64,000 nt of DNA. It comes from Wyeomyia smithii. Lineage: Eukaryota; Arthropoda; Insecta; Diptera; Culicidae. Of the stretch, positions 23,015 to 34,879 are shown one piece after another (position 1 is the first letter of the stretch; each line of letters begins with the position of its first letter). The DNA lies in assembly GCF_029784165.1 (NCBI RefSeq), contig NC_073696.1, positions 244,450,892 to 244,514,891 of the forward strand, read 5' to 3'. The notes under the pieces are model-generated. The model was not told where the DNA came from. It saw nothing but the letters and a program-made list of their open reading frames with translations, and made no database searches. The position numbers were made by a program, and so were the translations under genes.

Positions 23015-24452
23015 TTATTGTATTCGAATTTGAATTATAGGCTGAGAGCCCGTTACCCATTTTCAATAATAAGTTTTACATTGCACTTATACAGGTTAGT
23101 TACATTCAAAAATATAAATACACATAATATTGGTAAATTACTAGTCAAACAATGAAAACAACACTTTAAAGTATAAACTAAGCCTATGTCTTTTTCAACG
23201 CTGAGGTACTCATGTCAATACTGATGATCTGCTGCAGTGTGTTGAAGGTATTCATAAATCGAGTAGTTGGCTCGTTCTGCGAATTATTCCTGGATCGGAA
23301 AGGAGGGTTGAACATTCTACGTTGTCGAAGCGTGACTTGACTGTTGATAAAAGTTGATCTTTCAGCAAGAAGTTGGCTGTCAGTGCGTCCGGATAAAATG
23401 TTCGTAAAAAATACGATGTCGTTAATCTTGTGTCGTGAGTTTATCGTGTCAAGGTTCACTAGAGAGCACAAATCCTGATAGGGAGGTAGTTCTTTTCCAT
23501 TCCACCAAAGATTCCTAAGAGCAAACTTAACGATTTTTTTCTGGACTGCTTCGATTCGCTGTATGTGAGTGATATCCCTTTCCGACCGAGCCCACACAAT
23601 TGTGTAGGTAAAAAATGACGGATAACAAAACCTACATCGAAGCAATTCCTACATAAAAACACTTCCTTGCTCCGGTTTTTTATTTTTCGTAGCAGCTGCG
23701 ATGTTGACTCTAGCTTTGTGAGAAATAAAACAATGAATAGGACGTTTGGAAAGCGAGAGAGAAGGTTTTGTTTAAATCACCTTCTACCTACGCTAATCTA
23801 TGGACCCGGTCGGAAAGGGATATAGTAAGGCCAACAAATGACACTTGCGAAATCGAGTTTGCTTCTAACAAGTCCTTTGTAGATTGCGTTTTAAGCTATC
23901 TTCGATTACTTTGTCAATGTGTTTCGTGAAAGACAGTGTACAGTCGAAGGGTACACCTAAATCGCGAACATATTCAGCAAGTGGTACAACATTACCTGAA
24001 TAACCATAATTGTCGAATACGGGGTGAGCTTTCCTAGTAAATGTCAGTACTGAACATTTGTTCGCGTTCACATGTAGTCCGAACTATCACCGAATCTTCC
24101 GAAAATTTCTAAATCACTCTGCAATCTTTGGTAGTCGTCACTAAGTTTAATGGGTAGAAACAATTTCACATCATCTGCGTAGATCAAAACGATTGCATGG
24201 CAGATCACATCAGGTAGTTCATTCATCAAAAGCACAAACAGCAATGGGCCTAGATGACTGCCTTGTGGTACTCCTAAGTGGACAATGAATGAATTCGATT
24301 TACTTCTCCGAATCTTCACAAACTGCACTCAACGTTCAAGATACGACTTGAGCCAATTGTAGAGCGTGCCACGAATCCCTGCATCTATTACTGCCCTTAA
24401 TATACTATCAATGCTAACAGCGTCGAAGGCTTTGCTCATGTCTGTATAGATA
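23015..24452 (-). mobile_element. Jockey-like LINE, 3' part, interrupted by mariner
   Basis: On the minus strand, MSKAFDAVSI (catalytic Asp box) lies just inside 24450. After an in-frame TGA following YLER comes GVPQGSHLGPLLF (about 24236-24274), then the IYADD catalytic box (24170-24184). The C-terminal region (23645-23184) contains RSERDITHIQRIEAVQKKIV and YQDLCSLVNLDT. The 3' UTR ends in an ATTCAAATTCGAATAC-type tail near 23020-23040, abutting the RTE copy. The upstream RT part continues beyond the mariner at 27261 to about 27400. Several stops make it inactive. Confidence 0.8.
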
Positions 24453-24479
24453 TACAGAGTGACAAAAAAGTCCGGTCAC

Positions 24480-25066
24480 ACAGGAAAATCTCAATATTCC
24501 GAAGAATAAGAAGAAAATCTGAATCTGGCTTTCATAGCTTTATTCAGTAACTCATAAACAGACTTGGTTTTCTCCTCCGGGCGACCGAAGAGCAAGGTGT
24601 AATTTTCACTTTCACTACGCGGGAATCTAAGAACTCCGCGCGCGTGATTCATTTACACTACACCTGATAAGCAGCTGCTCACTCCTATTCATTCTGCACG
24701 GGAAAAACGAATCAGTTACACCTCAGTAAATGAGAAAGCCGAAGCTCTACACCTAAAACCGAAGTTTTGCTCCGCAAAGCCGAACGATTGCACGCGGCGT
24801 CCGTCATATCATTGCCATGGCTAGTGTGATTGATTTTCAAAGCCGAGGTAATTTTTTCCAGCGTTCAAAGAGAAGAACAAATGATTATCTCAAGCATTTT
24901 TTCTGCCGACAGTGCAAAATGATTCCGGAGATTTCCAGACCAAAGCGCATCGGGCATAACATGTTGAGCGCAAATGCAACTGATGTAAGACAATAAATGT
25001 ATATATGACAATTCTTTGCCAGTTCTTACAACCCGTGACTTGTCAGCCATCTCTTCCGGGTCAGAA
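24480..25066. other. Unassigned DNA inside the mariner
   Basis: Sequence not expected in a mariner, between its left terminus and the LINE fragment. A 61-codon minus frame (24865-25050) has no recognisable motif. GTCAGCCATCTC near 25044 is mirrored by GAGATGGCTGAC near 25132, a short inverted repeat of unknown meaning. It may be the 3' part of the inserted LINE or a further element. Confidence 0.3.
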
Positions 25067-25870
25067 GACTAGTTTTTATTAGTTAAGTATTAGAGGAAAC
25101 TTATTCAAGAAAGTTTGGTCTTGTGATCGCCATGAGATGGCTGACAAACAATAATTTGTATGGCACAATCTCACCCTCACTAGCACAATCTTGCCGCGGC
25201 TTACGAAAGTCCTCAATCAGCATCATTCATGTTTCTTTGATCCAGGATACCACAAACTGGAACATAGGTTTGTATTCCTCGGACCCTGAGGGTATCCGAA
25301 AATAACGATCTGGCGCCACGCAGTTCAGTGCTACCAAAACCGCGTGCTCATTGTAATGAAGGTTCAATCCACAAACGCAATAAATACTATCCATGAGCCC
25401 AATTCGCAGTGGATGTGCGTCTAACCCGCAGTGGAAGGACGAGGTCTGCTAGTTTTAAGACGTATTCTGACGAGAAAATTGCAAAAACTCATTGTAAGTA
25501 ATTGATCTATCATAAATATCACCGTTTGTTGCGCCCACCTAAGCCAAAGTGTCCACCTTCTTATTGCCTTGAATGGAACAATGAAAAGGGATCCACATGA
25601 AAGTAATCTGAGAAGATTTTTCGGATAAAACATTCTGATGTTCCGTACGAAAAAGTTCACTGCAATTTTCATCGACGAAGAGCCTAAATAGAACTGAGAC
25701 TGTCCGTGAAGATGAAATAATGGTCCGTGGACATTTTTTGCGACGTAAATTATCTGTAACACTTTTGTTTTTTAGTCATTATCGCACAAAAATCAAGTAA
25801 ACAACATGTGTGACTGTACCTTTTTTTACAATATAAAAGAAACAAAGCGTAGATTGTTAGTTTTCCCGTT
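25067..25870 (-). pseudogene. LINE RNase H-domain fragment (I-clade-like)
   Basis: On the minus strand, frames read DHYFIFTDSLSSI (RNase H TDS motif) and then, after frameshifts, ITFMWIPFHCSIQGNKKVDT (the WIPSH-GI-GNE-AD box) followed by A-VGATNGDIYDR. These are landmarks of the RNase H domain found downstream of RT in I/Loa-type LINEs. There are many stops. TAATACTTAACTAATAAAAA near 25067-25092 could be its 3' terminus. The fragment lies wholly inside the mariner boundaries. Confidence 0.6.
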
Positions 25871-26058
25871 TGGTTCTATTCATCTACACGGTGCACCCGC
25901 CGTTTACTCGAGAAATAACATGCGCGCACAACCAAACTAATGCGTGCTCACGGCGTGCGAAGAAAATTCTTTTTGCGCGAATCGAGTAGTCTGCTCCTCG
26001 TGCGAGTCGACGGGTACACCTGGTGCAGAGAAATGCCAAGTCTGCTCATAAAGATACT

Positions 26059-27096
26059 TCACAGACGATATCTCGGAATTACACCACCTTTCTCTAATCG
26101 AACCAGCTTCAGACGTCTTGGAAAGTCGTCGCAAGCGGCGCGTACGTGCTCCATCGGCATCTCGTCCCAGATTTTCGTGATAACTCGCTTGAATTGCTCC
26201 AAAATTGTTATTTTATAGTCGTTCAGCTTTGACATCATGTATCCCCACACGAAATAATCCAGTGGATTCAGATCCGGAGACGACGGAGACAATTCATTCT
26301 TCGAAATGAAATCGGTCAAGTTTTCCTCACATCACGCCTGAACAACCTTTGCGGTGTGGGATGGGGCGCCATCTTGCTGGAAGCAGTAGTAATCGTCTTC
26401 AAACAATAGTTTAGCTTGAGGCAGAACATTTTTATTCAAAACCGTGTCCAGGTAGTACGCTGCGTTGGTTTTGACCCCTTTATCGATAAAAATAAGAGGC
26501 AGTTTACCTCTCTTGCAAATGGCTCCCCAAACCATCACTGACGTCTTATTTCGGAACCGGGAAACGTTCAGCTTGTCCGCAGGAGCTTGCTGGAGGCTTA
26601 CACTCCAAACTCGATCATTTTGGCGATTGACTGTTTGCTCCAAAACGAACAGCTTCTCGTCCGAAAAAATTATCTCGTCATCTGCGCGCCAACCGAGCAA
26701 CTCCCGCGACCGTTGGTACCTCTTGTCCTTCGTAGCTTTCGTAACCCCATTTTTTTGGTAACCCCTGTTTTTGTACGGTGTAAATTTTAAATTTTTGCGC
26801 AGAAGCAGGCGGATTGATTCTCGGTTCATTTTAAGGTTCCTGGCCAGCTTCCGTGCAGATTGGGCGGAATTCCGGCGAATTCGGTCTCGTATAATCTTTT
26901 TCAGCCTTGGAGTTCTCACAGACCTTGGTCGTCCAGATCGTGCCTTGTCCTCAGTGCCTCCGGTCTCTAGGTACCGATTTATGGTCCGGTACACGAATTT
27001 CCGGTTGATTCCGAGCGGTTTTAGGTGTTTGAATATGTGTCCGGGTTTGTACCCTTTTACATATTCAGCGATAACAGCTGCTCTTAACTCTACCAT
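26059..27096 (-). pseudogene. DD37D mariner transposase, full length with one stop
   Basis: The frame is about 345 codons, the normal mariner length, starting MVELRAAVIAEYVKGY. An N-terminal helix-turn-helix region (residues 1-100) includes SGRPRS near residue 54. Catalytic residues are visible: D146 (IIFSDEKLF), D242 (QDGAPSHTAK) and D280 (NPLDYFVWG), with 37 residues between the last two, which places it in the DD37D (maT/ITmD37D-like) group. The only lesion is an in-frame TGA at 26332-26334, probably from a TGG codon; the frame is open on both sides to the natural end RYRL. The copy is therefore young but presumably inactive. Confidence 0.9.
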
Positions 27097-27260
27097 GGCT
27101 CACAACTCAATGTAAACAAACTGCACAGAAACGAAACTCTGCCACTTTGGGCAGCAAAGTTAACCTATTCATTTGACATACAAATGGCACCAGAGAGATG
27201 CAACGTGTAGGCTACAGGCGACCCCGAAAAAGTTTGACCGGATTTTTTTGTCACCGTGTA

Positions 27261-27602
27261 ATCAACTTGAAACCCACTTGATTGATTCAGCTCACATTAT
27301 TGCTAAAACGGTTGAACAATAATAACAAAAATTTATTGTTGTGAAAAACTCTTGTAATAAAATTATTTAAAAAAAAGGTTTTACTCAAACCAACTTCTAA
27401 TATTTGAGCTTGGAAGTGCAAAACAATGGATTTTAAAAAGATCATCGAAGCCCATATAATAATCATTTTGGTTTCCAACATTTGGTTTTACGTTCTCATT
27501 ATTGAATACGAAGACGAATTGAATTTGAATCGAAAATACCGTACAAAGCAATGAAAGTAGAGATATGAACTTTGAAGAGCATGGATATCTTGCACCATGA
27601 TG
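27261..27602 (-). pseudogene. Upstream continuation of the mariner-split LINE RT
   Basis: Immediately right of the mariner TA, minus-strand frames resemble the RT segment that precedes the FDL/MSKAFD box. The reading INQVGFKL-I joins YTDMSKAFDAVS if the mariner is ignored. Motifs are weak beyond about 27400, so the left limit of the LINE is uncertain. Positions 27400-27602 show nothing firm. Confidence 0.45.
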
Positions 27603-27604
27603 TA

Positions 27605-28590
27605 GGGGAACTGCTCCATTATTCATCTCAATCAGCCGATATTCACGAAGAATGCACGGATTAAAAGCCGAATTTTCACGGAATCATAGAACAAACAAAC
27701 TAAATATGCTCACGTGCTCTTATGGAATAGTTTAGCATTGTATATTTAGTAATATTAGCTAGATTTATCCTGAGTTTTGTAAAACAAGCCATTTTTCCCA
27801 ACGCTTCAATATCCATCTCAACACTTGAATCACTGCTCAATTATTCATTTCACGACACCCCCATATTCATCACACTGTTAATCATGAATGAATCACATTA
27901 TTATGAATGAACGTAGCCACAGTCCGTCGTAGTAGGTTACCTAGATATCCGCTGTAGTTGTTTACGTGCAAAATTGGTAAACTAGGTAACCACTACAGTG
28001 CTGTAGATTTATGTCAATTATGTCGGAATGATTCCACATTTTCAGTATGATTTTTTGTTATTAACAGAAACTGATTTGGCAACTTTCGATTTTCTTCAAC
28101 GCAGTGAAAACAGATGAAAATACAAACAGATGAAATTTAGGAATTGTAGAAATTCATCTCATATATTTCTGCTAATTCAAGCTTGATTTTTGAAATTTGA
28201 CGTGATTATTTCAAAGATTAAAGTATTCTTAGTGTAGTGAGTGATTTGTTTAGTGATTAAAATAAAAAATGGTTTGCTAGTGATAAAAAAACATTGGTTG
28301 GCTGCTGAACGAGCCCCGTTGTAGCCGTATAGAACAATGCGCGGATTTAGTTTTTTGAGGTAGGTGATTGTATTAAATGGGTTTTCGAATGCAGATGCTC
28401 GACTATAATATCAAAGTTAGAGTCAAGTGAGTTTTTGAGGATTCTACTTTATGAGAAATCTAAAGTGAACTAAGAAGAATCCGTTCCATGGATTAGCAGA
28501 TTGGTTTAGTTAGAAAATATGCGTTTTTTCCTGTTTTCATGTTGTATGAGATGAATATATGGGCTGAGATGAATAATGGAGCAGTTCCCC
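27605..28590. mobile_element. MITE with GGGGAACTGCTCC ends and TA duplication
   Basis: The left end GGGGAACTGCTCCATTATTC is matched in reverse complement at the right end, with identity continuing into ATCTCA. TA flanks both ends (27603-27604 and 28591-28592). ATTATTCAT and CATATTCATCAC wording recurs inside. There is no transposase frame. The short element at 36971-37210 has related ends (GGGTAATCGCTCC), so both belong to one wider family, probably Tc1/mariner-mobilised given the TA target. Confidence 0.75.
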
Positions 28591-28592
28591 TA

Positions 28593-31500
28593 ATACATCC
28601 ATGATTTGTAGATAACACTAATCGATAAGAGCGAAAAAATGCTTTAAAGTCCAAACTAAAAAAAAAATAGTAAAAATAATATACTGTGAATTTTGGGGCC
28701 CCTTGCAAGTTTGGAAGTGCGTTTAAAGGCCGCAGAGTAATTACTCATCGGGTTCGTCGCTTATCCGTTTGCTCACGAGAAACTTCATAGTAGCACTTTA
28801 AACATGGCTAGGTGCACCAAAATTCACAGGAACGGTTTAAAAGCTATGATCTTTCATTTTTCCCACTATGAGCTCAAAGGAATTTGCTGTCAACATAAGT
28901 TTGCCCTTGAGCTTCAACCGAAAAATAAAAATTCACAGGAATGATATGAACGGTGTAATCTTCCATCATTTATCAGTTTGAGCTCTAGGGCAAAACCTGC
29001 GGTGAACAGTGTAATTTGATTGAGATTTCCGATGGATTTTCGACTGATATATTGATTAGGTAGTAGAGTTAATTTCATTAATTTTTTCAATTCAAAAGAA
29101 AATATCTGATAGTAATTTTATGATCATGACTTTATGATCAATTACGATGATTTTGTGACGTTATCGACATGAAATTTCAATAGTTTTTTTAAAATAATTT
29201 TGAGCTGGTCTCATAATCCTTTTTGAGTAATTAGGTATGATATTATTTCTTGAGATTTTTATGATATAATCATTACGAGTAGATCCAATAGAACAATAGA
29301 ACGGATTCTTAAATCTGATTTTGATTGAGGACCAAACGTAACATAGTGTGGTCATCAAGGTTCAGCACTTTATTAGAGACTTTCAAACTTTTATTAGTGA
29401 ATTGTTTTTGAGTATGACACATTAGTTTGGCACTGTTTTCCTGACAAAATTTCGAGATGAATTTCGAAATCTTTTTCGCGTTTGGTGAGACTGGAATATG
29501 TGGCAAATTTGTGTGGAACGGCTATCACGGTATTGTTATTTGCGCTAAATTTCGCTGAGCAAAAAAAGTCAAATGAAATAATATATTCTCAGAAAACTAA
29601 GCTGTATAGTCGAAATTCACCTGGAATATTTGAATCCAGAATTGGTGATCGTATAAGAGTTGGCACAAATTTGAAGGTTGTAGGTAGTCAGTAAATTATT
29701 TTCCCGAGTCTAGTTGCTACAAGGTACATTAATAACCATGTACCCCCTTTTAAATTAATTTAGATGGAGGCGCCTCGTTAACTACAATGTTGATGATAAA
29801 GCGACAAGGTTTTTAAATGAAATTGTGCTCAGGAAAGAGTACGAATTAAATAAGAAAGAAAAGTGTAAAATTCACAAACGACTGTTGTACAGCAATTAAA
29901 TGCTGGAATTTGGTTTTACTCTCTTAAAAACAAATTTCACAATAAATGAAAACAATTTCAGGACGTGTCATTATCCTTCTACTAACCAATCACAAACGAA
30001 TTAAAGTAAACAGTACTTTTAATATCTTTAAAAATTTTTGTAGTCTCATCATCACTTGATAACAAAAAATAAGCGCTCCAATAAATCGCCATCGGAAGAC
30101 GACAGTTTTTATGCCTTTCCGTTGCAATCAGAAGCCCGTTCTTCCTCCCACGCTTTGCCTCGGGCTAGTTTCAAAACAAGTTTCCATTCGATAGTGCAGT
30201 TCACTCCACACTACCCTGCAGTACAGTGCACCCTTTGTTCATCACCCGGCGAAGCTATGTTTGAGTGTTTGCGCGTCCAACCGGAACGCGGATGTTTGCT
30301 TTTGTTAGAAATTTCCTGTTCGGTGTTTTTCCACTAACGACGGCAAACATTGACGACGACGGCGATGACGGTGACGGCGAACAACAACGACGGAATGCTG
30401 GCACATGACGCAGCGTTCAGGGTTCTGCGTCATCGTTGTTGCAGAGTCGATGACTTTGATTTCTAAAGCGGGTGTAGTCCTGCTGCCTGCTGTGCGGCAG
30501 ATGCTTCCCAGCTGGTTAATTCCTCACGAACCGTGTTGAATATGTATGCACTGGCCGGGATGGCCAACAGCAGATGGAGTCCATATTTCAAATAAAATTT
30601 TCCCAGTTGGAAGTTATTGAAATGTTTGGGATAGCTTACGTCGCTTTTAGATGAGACCTTCCGAATTTGATGATTAATGCACCTAATTGAATGCGATCAA
30701 TTTGTAAGAGAAAAAGTTTGGTAATCACTAAAATACTTGTCGAATAGATGTCTGAAGTATTCGATAAATTAGATTTTGGAATCGTTTTGCCTCATTGCAA
30801 CATAAGCTTCTTAATAGATATTATAATTCGCTTGTACCGAAGTCAAAATAAGTCAAGCTGATCGTTCATTTCGTTTGCAGGGATTTATTGGCTTGCGTGT
30901 CATGTTTGTTAGTTGAACTCTCAATTTCGTATCTCAACAAAATGAAAATGCCTTCGCAAACCAAAATAAAATAGAGAAGAAAAAACTTGTCAAAAGGATT
31001 CCTTGCCACTACATGAACTCTCTACATTCTTTGAAGGGAAACAAGTTGCATCTTCGATCCGGCTTCACAGCTCTGATGTTGTGCGCATAGACCACTTCAC
31101 AAATCACCGATGATAGGCCGGATGCAGAAGGATTTACTCCTCCCGTCCATTTCGAAGCTTTGAGTCATGCTCGAACAATGACACAAACTTGCTCATACAC
31201 AAGCACACACAGCCAGACTATCGAAGCTGGCCGACTGCCCGGCTCGGTTGGCTCCGGTCGGTGGCGGAAGGAAGCTAAAAATACTTTCAGAACTTCCTAC
31301 AATGCCGAGGCGCTACATGATCAACAATTTTCCAGCTGAATAAACCCTGGAGTGGCGGGCGGGGTTGGTGGTTGGTATGGAACAACTATGAAGCTTACGG
31401 AAATCAACCTCGCAGTTGCACGATTGAAAAATCGCAATGGAGTGTACACTGAAGAACGAGTTTTGATTGAAAAAGTTTTGGCGCTAAAAATAAACTGTAA

Positions 31501-33339
31501 TGTAGAATAAACAAGGCTTGCCGTTTAGCGATACGCAGCAGGATGGAGGTCCAAAATTTTTTCTCCGAATTCGGTGCTTTGAGCTGGTATTTCTTACGAA
31601 GAACATTTCGTACTGTGTACTCCCTAATCTTCATTTGGCTCTCAGGCCGGCCTCTTCCTTGTGGTTGCTGCACACTAGTGAACCAGTGATGTGTATGATG
31701 GTGTTTTGTATGTCCAACCAGGCGTGCTTCCGGTCTTGTTACTTGGCCGACGATTCAGAATGGGCTGCCCTGGATTGCCCGGGGAAATGCATCGAGATGG
31801 GGAAAAGTTTGCGAAGAGATTCCTTTGAGTGATAGAGACATCAATAGTGGAAGTGTTCAGCAGCTCTGATGCGCACGAAAATGTTTCCATTATGGCTGGT
31901 GCTTGCATTAAGCGAAAGTTGATTTACCGAGCAAAACGTTCAATCAAAGCGATGGCTTCTAAAATATAATAAACCTATGTTTCGATCCGAGGATGGGCTT
32001 GTGTCTGAAATATTTGCTACAGGTACCGGGGGTAGTATTAAGATTAACTTTCATAATTCCAAATATTTCTGCCATTTTGCTGCCCTAATTGGATTACCCT
32101 TCCCGCCTGCAACTGGACCTACGGTAGAGGTAAAATTCTACTCAGTCAAAAAGCGTCCGAACCCAGGACCGAGTGGCGGGGCTGCAAAAAATCTCATCAA
32201 GATAATCCTATACACAATCCCGCAGAAGTCAGCGGCCAAAGGTTTTATGAACCTCTTCCGTCTTTTTTTTTTCTTTATCCCTCCGCTAGTTCTAGTAAAT
32301 GTCGTGTAAAGCAATAAAATTCAATTTTATTTTAATAAGCATCCCATCGTCATTTTCATCGCTGTCGGCCTCGCCATCGCCGTCGTCGTCGTCGTCGTTC
32401 TTGTTTGCTCTTTGGCTTGAACCTGGGCAACCTTTTTTATAACCAATCAAAGTTGCTTATAGAAAAACGAAAAAAAGTAAAACGAATCCAAAAGCGACCG
32501 ATTTCGCTTATGCTGTGGAATTTTGTCTGCCAGAGGTTAACGATAGCTCCGGTCCGCTTGTTTACCTATATCCACCTGCTATAAGCCCGAACTGAAACTG
32601 AACAGTGGGCGATCCTTCCCCCTGTCGCCGCCAGTTCGATGGAACGAAAAAAGGAGCTAGTTTTTGAATCCGCTTCGAATGCTCTGCTTCAGCCGCCGCT
32701 CGCCACTGGGACGTGAATAACCACAAATAGAAACGAAATGGAAATCTACTCACTCCTCGTTACGTTATCGGAGCTGGAGGGTTGCCATATTGCGGTTCTT
32801 TGAATTTCGAAGTTTATTCACTTCCAGCCCCACAGTAGATGGGCCGATTCGACAGGAGACGCCATGTCTTGTTCGAGAGGGAGCGGTCAGTCCGGTTGGG
32901 CTGCATTTACACACTTGCATTCTGTTTGCCAGCGTAGTTTGAATGGTAAATTTCAATTATGTATGCGGCATGGTTTACTTGAGTAAACTTTGGAACAGGC
33001 AGACCGGGCTAATCCATTAGTAGTTTCATTAGTACTTTCTGCTTTTCGTAAGCAAGTTAGTGAAAAGTTTTCTTGGCTTGATTAACAGAGGGCATCGAAC
33101 TGAAAACAACTCTAGCTTCAAATTTGTTCAATGAAGGATTGTAAATATTGCCACCCAAGAGGTTTGGCGTCCTATACATTTATATGTTAACTATATGAAG
33201 AATTTCAATTTACGTGAAAATCAAATGAACTTTTTTCGGTAGATTGGTTGTATTTGCGGATACGCAAACTACCATAAGAACACCACGTCGTTTAATTTGT
33301 TGATTTTTCTATTTTCTCAAAAGAGCGAAAGTAATGGAT
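28593..33339. other. Long stretch without recognised gene
   Basis: A diverged duplication of about 110 bp (AAATTCACAGGAA near 28820 and 28930; TTGAGCT sections) lies at 28800-29000. The part 29990-33290 is GC-richer, looks single-copy and probably represents intron: ACGACGACGG/GATGACGG runs near 30350, a GTC run at about 32379-32400, CA-rich DNA near 31190. Open frames of 93-110 codons (30056-30337, 31518-31832, 31977-32309) show no domain. No convincing splice pair was found. Confidence 0.4.
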
Positions 33340-33487
33340 TTGGTCAAAGTACGATAGTTAGTGTCAGTAGGATCGTAGTGCTAGCCCCGCAGTTGTCCTC
33401 TACATTAAAAAGTCGATTGCGAAGTCTGTGTGTAACAAACAGAAAAGGTCGAGATCCGAAACGAAATGTAGCACCAAGCTTTCGTTT
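33340..33487 (+). mobile_element. SINE (second family), 5'-truncated copy
   Basis: TGTCAGTAGGATCGTAGTGC, GCCCCGCAGTTGTCC, GAAGTCTGTGTG and AATGTAGCACCAAGCTT match the body of the 9348-9565 SINE. The tRNA-like head is missing. Its 3' end directly abuts the TTAA at 33488 where the next element begins. Confidence 0.75.
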
Positions 33488-33491
33488 TTAA

Positions 33492-34455
33492 CCCGTAAAG
33501 ACCCGAGACGGAACTTATTTTTTGAAAATGATCGTTCTCAGCACTGGCGCGGTCGATTTGAGAAAACTTGGAATATTATTCAAGGGGAATAGTTGCATTA
33601 AGTTTTGGTATAGGTACCACCGCATGGGACCCCTACCCATTTCCGTGAGATGCAAATATGTCTGTGTTTTTTGCTACTTTTTCAAACAGATTGAGCAAAT
33701 GATGAGAATTAACATAGGTTTCAATTGTTCCATGTATCAAAACATGTCAGGTAGATGAAATATGGCAAAAAAGAGTGAATTTAGAAGTTTCCAGAATATT
33801 TCAGTACAAAATCACAAAGCCACGTATTTTTAAAAAAAAATCAAAAAACATTGTCGTCCTTTCATTTTTTAGCTCTACATTTTTTAGAATAAGGTTTCCT
33901 GAATCCATACATGATGAAATATTTATTCTAGCATGCATAAATTTTGAGAAAATCAATTTTTCATAAAAACTCGTACTTTATCAAATTCAAACTCATTTTT
34001 CTTGAAATATGTGCATGCTAAAATAAATATTTCATCGTGTAGGAATTCAGGAAACCATATTCTAAAAATGTAGAACTAAAAACTTGAAGGAGGACAATGT
34101 TTTTTAAAATATTTAAAAATACATAGTTTTGTGATTTTGTACTGAAATATTCTGAAAACTTCCAAATTCATTCTTATTTGTCATATTTCATCTACCTGAC
34201 ATGATTTGATAAATGAAACAATTGATACCTATGAAATTCTCATCATTTGCTCAATCTGTTTGAAAAAAGTAGCAAAAAAACACAGACATATTTGCATCTC
34301 ACGGGAATGGGGAGAGGTCCAGAGGAGTGGAACCTATACCAAAACTTAATGCAACTATTCCCCTTGAATAATATTCCAAGTTTTCTCAAATCGACCGCGC
34401 CAGTGCCGAGAACGATCATTTTCAAAAAATAAGTTCCGTCTCGGGTCTTTACGGG
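33492..34455. mobile_element. Foldback MITE, piggyBac-like ends, arms about 465 bp
   Basis: The termini read CCCGTAAAGACCCGAGACGG on each strand. The left arm (33492 to about 33965) and right arm (about 33993 to 34455) are near-identical reverse complements around a loop of about 30 bp. The left flank is TTAA (33488-33491) and the right flank ATAA (34456-34459). CCC-initial termini with TTAA suggest piggyBac mobilisation, with one flank base mutated. There is no transposase; the mirrored 60-78 codon frames (MKMIVL-TGAVDLRKLGILF) are the same arm read twice. Confidence 0.7.
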
Positions 34456-34879
34456 ATAATGATCAAATATTATTAACCAAAATGTATAGTTAAAAACGAT
34501 GTAGATTTTGAAATTTTCAATTTAAACTTAAGGTGTTAACAATTCGGTCTCTAATAAAGTATAGCTTGTGATACATAGACTAGCAAAAACTACAACATAA
34601 ATCAATATAAATGATCCTGGAATAGAATGACGTTAATGCGTTATAAACAATAATTTATTTAAATACAATAATCAATTAAACACTTTTTGCGCAGTTGTTA
34701 TCGCTGACATAAAGTTTTTGGCGAGTGACAGAAAAATATATTAACTTCTTCAAAGATGAGTACTGAAAAATGCTTTGGTTTTTCTCACAAAAGTGAGAAG
34801 TTAGTTTGGTTTAGTATCTTTTTTGGATTGCCATTTACTATTGACACAAGATGATTCTAGTTCTCTTGTTATTCTCTAC
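34456..34879. other. No gene recognised
   Basis: About 420 bp of AT-rich sequence between the foldback and the RTE copy. No motif could be supported. Confidence 0.4.

Larger units (their letters stand above)
24455..27258 (-). mobile_element. DD37D mariner (ITm) element with TA duplication
   Basis: The termini CAGAGTGACAAAAAAGTCCG (left) and CACGGTGACAAAAAAATCCG (right, reverse complement) continue into GTCA and match at 21 of 24 positions. TA flanks both ends (24453-24454 and 27259-27260). The transposase occupies 26059-27096 on the minus strand. The element is 2.8 kb, about twice the usual mariner length, because 24480-25900 holds unrelated DNA including an RNase-H-bearing LINE fragment. 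It is inserted inside the RT frame of the Jockey-like LINE: the frame MSKAFD lies immediately on one side and the preceding residues on the other. Confidence 0.9.

Noticed and set aside
31977..32309. 110-codon plus-strand frame and neighbouring frames at 30056-30337 and 31518-31832
   Set aside because: No recognisable domain, signal peptide or splice context; the region looks like single-copy intron.
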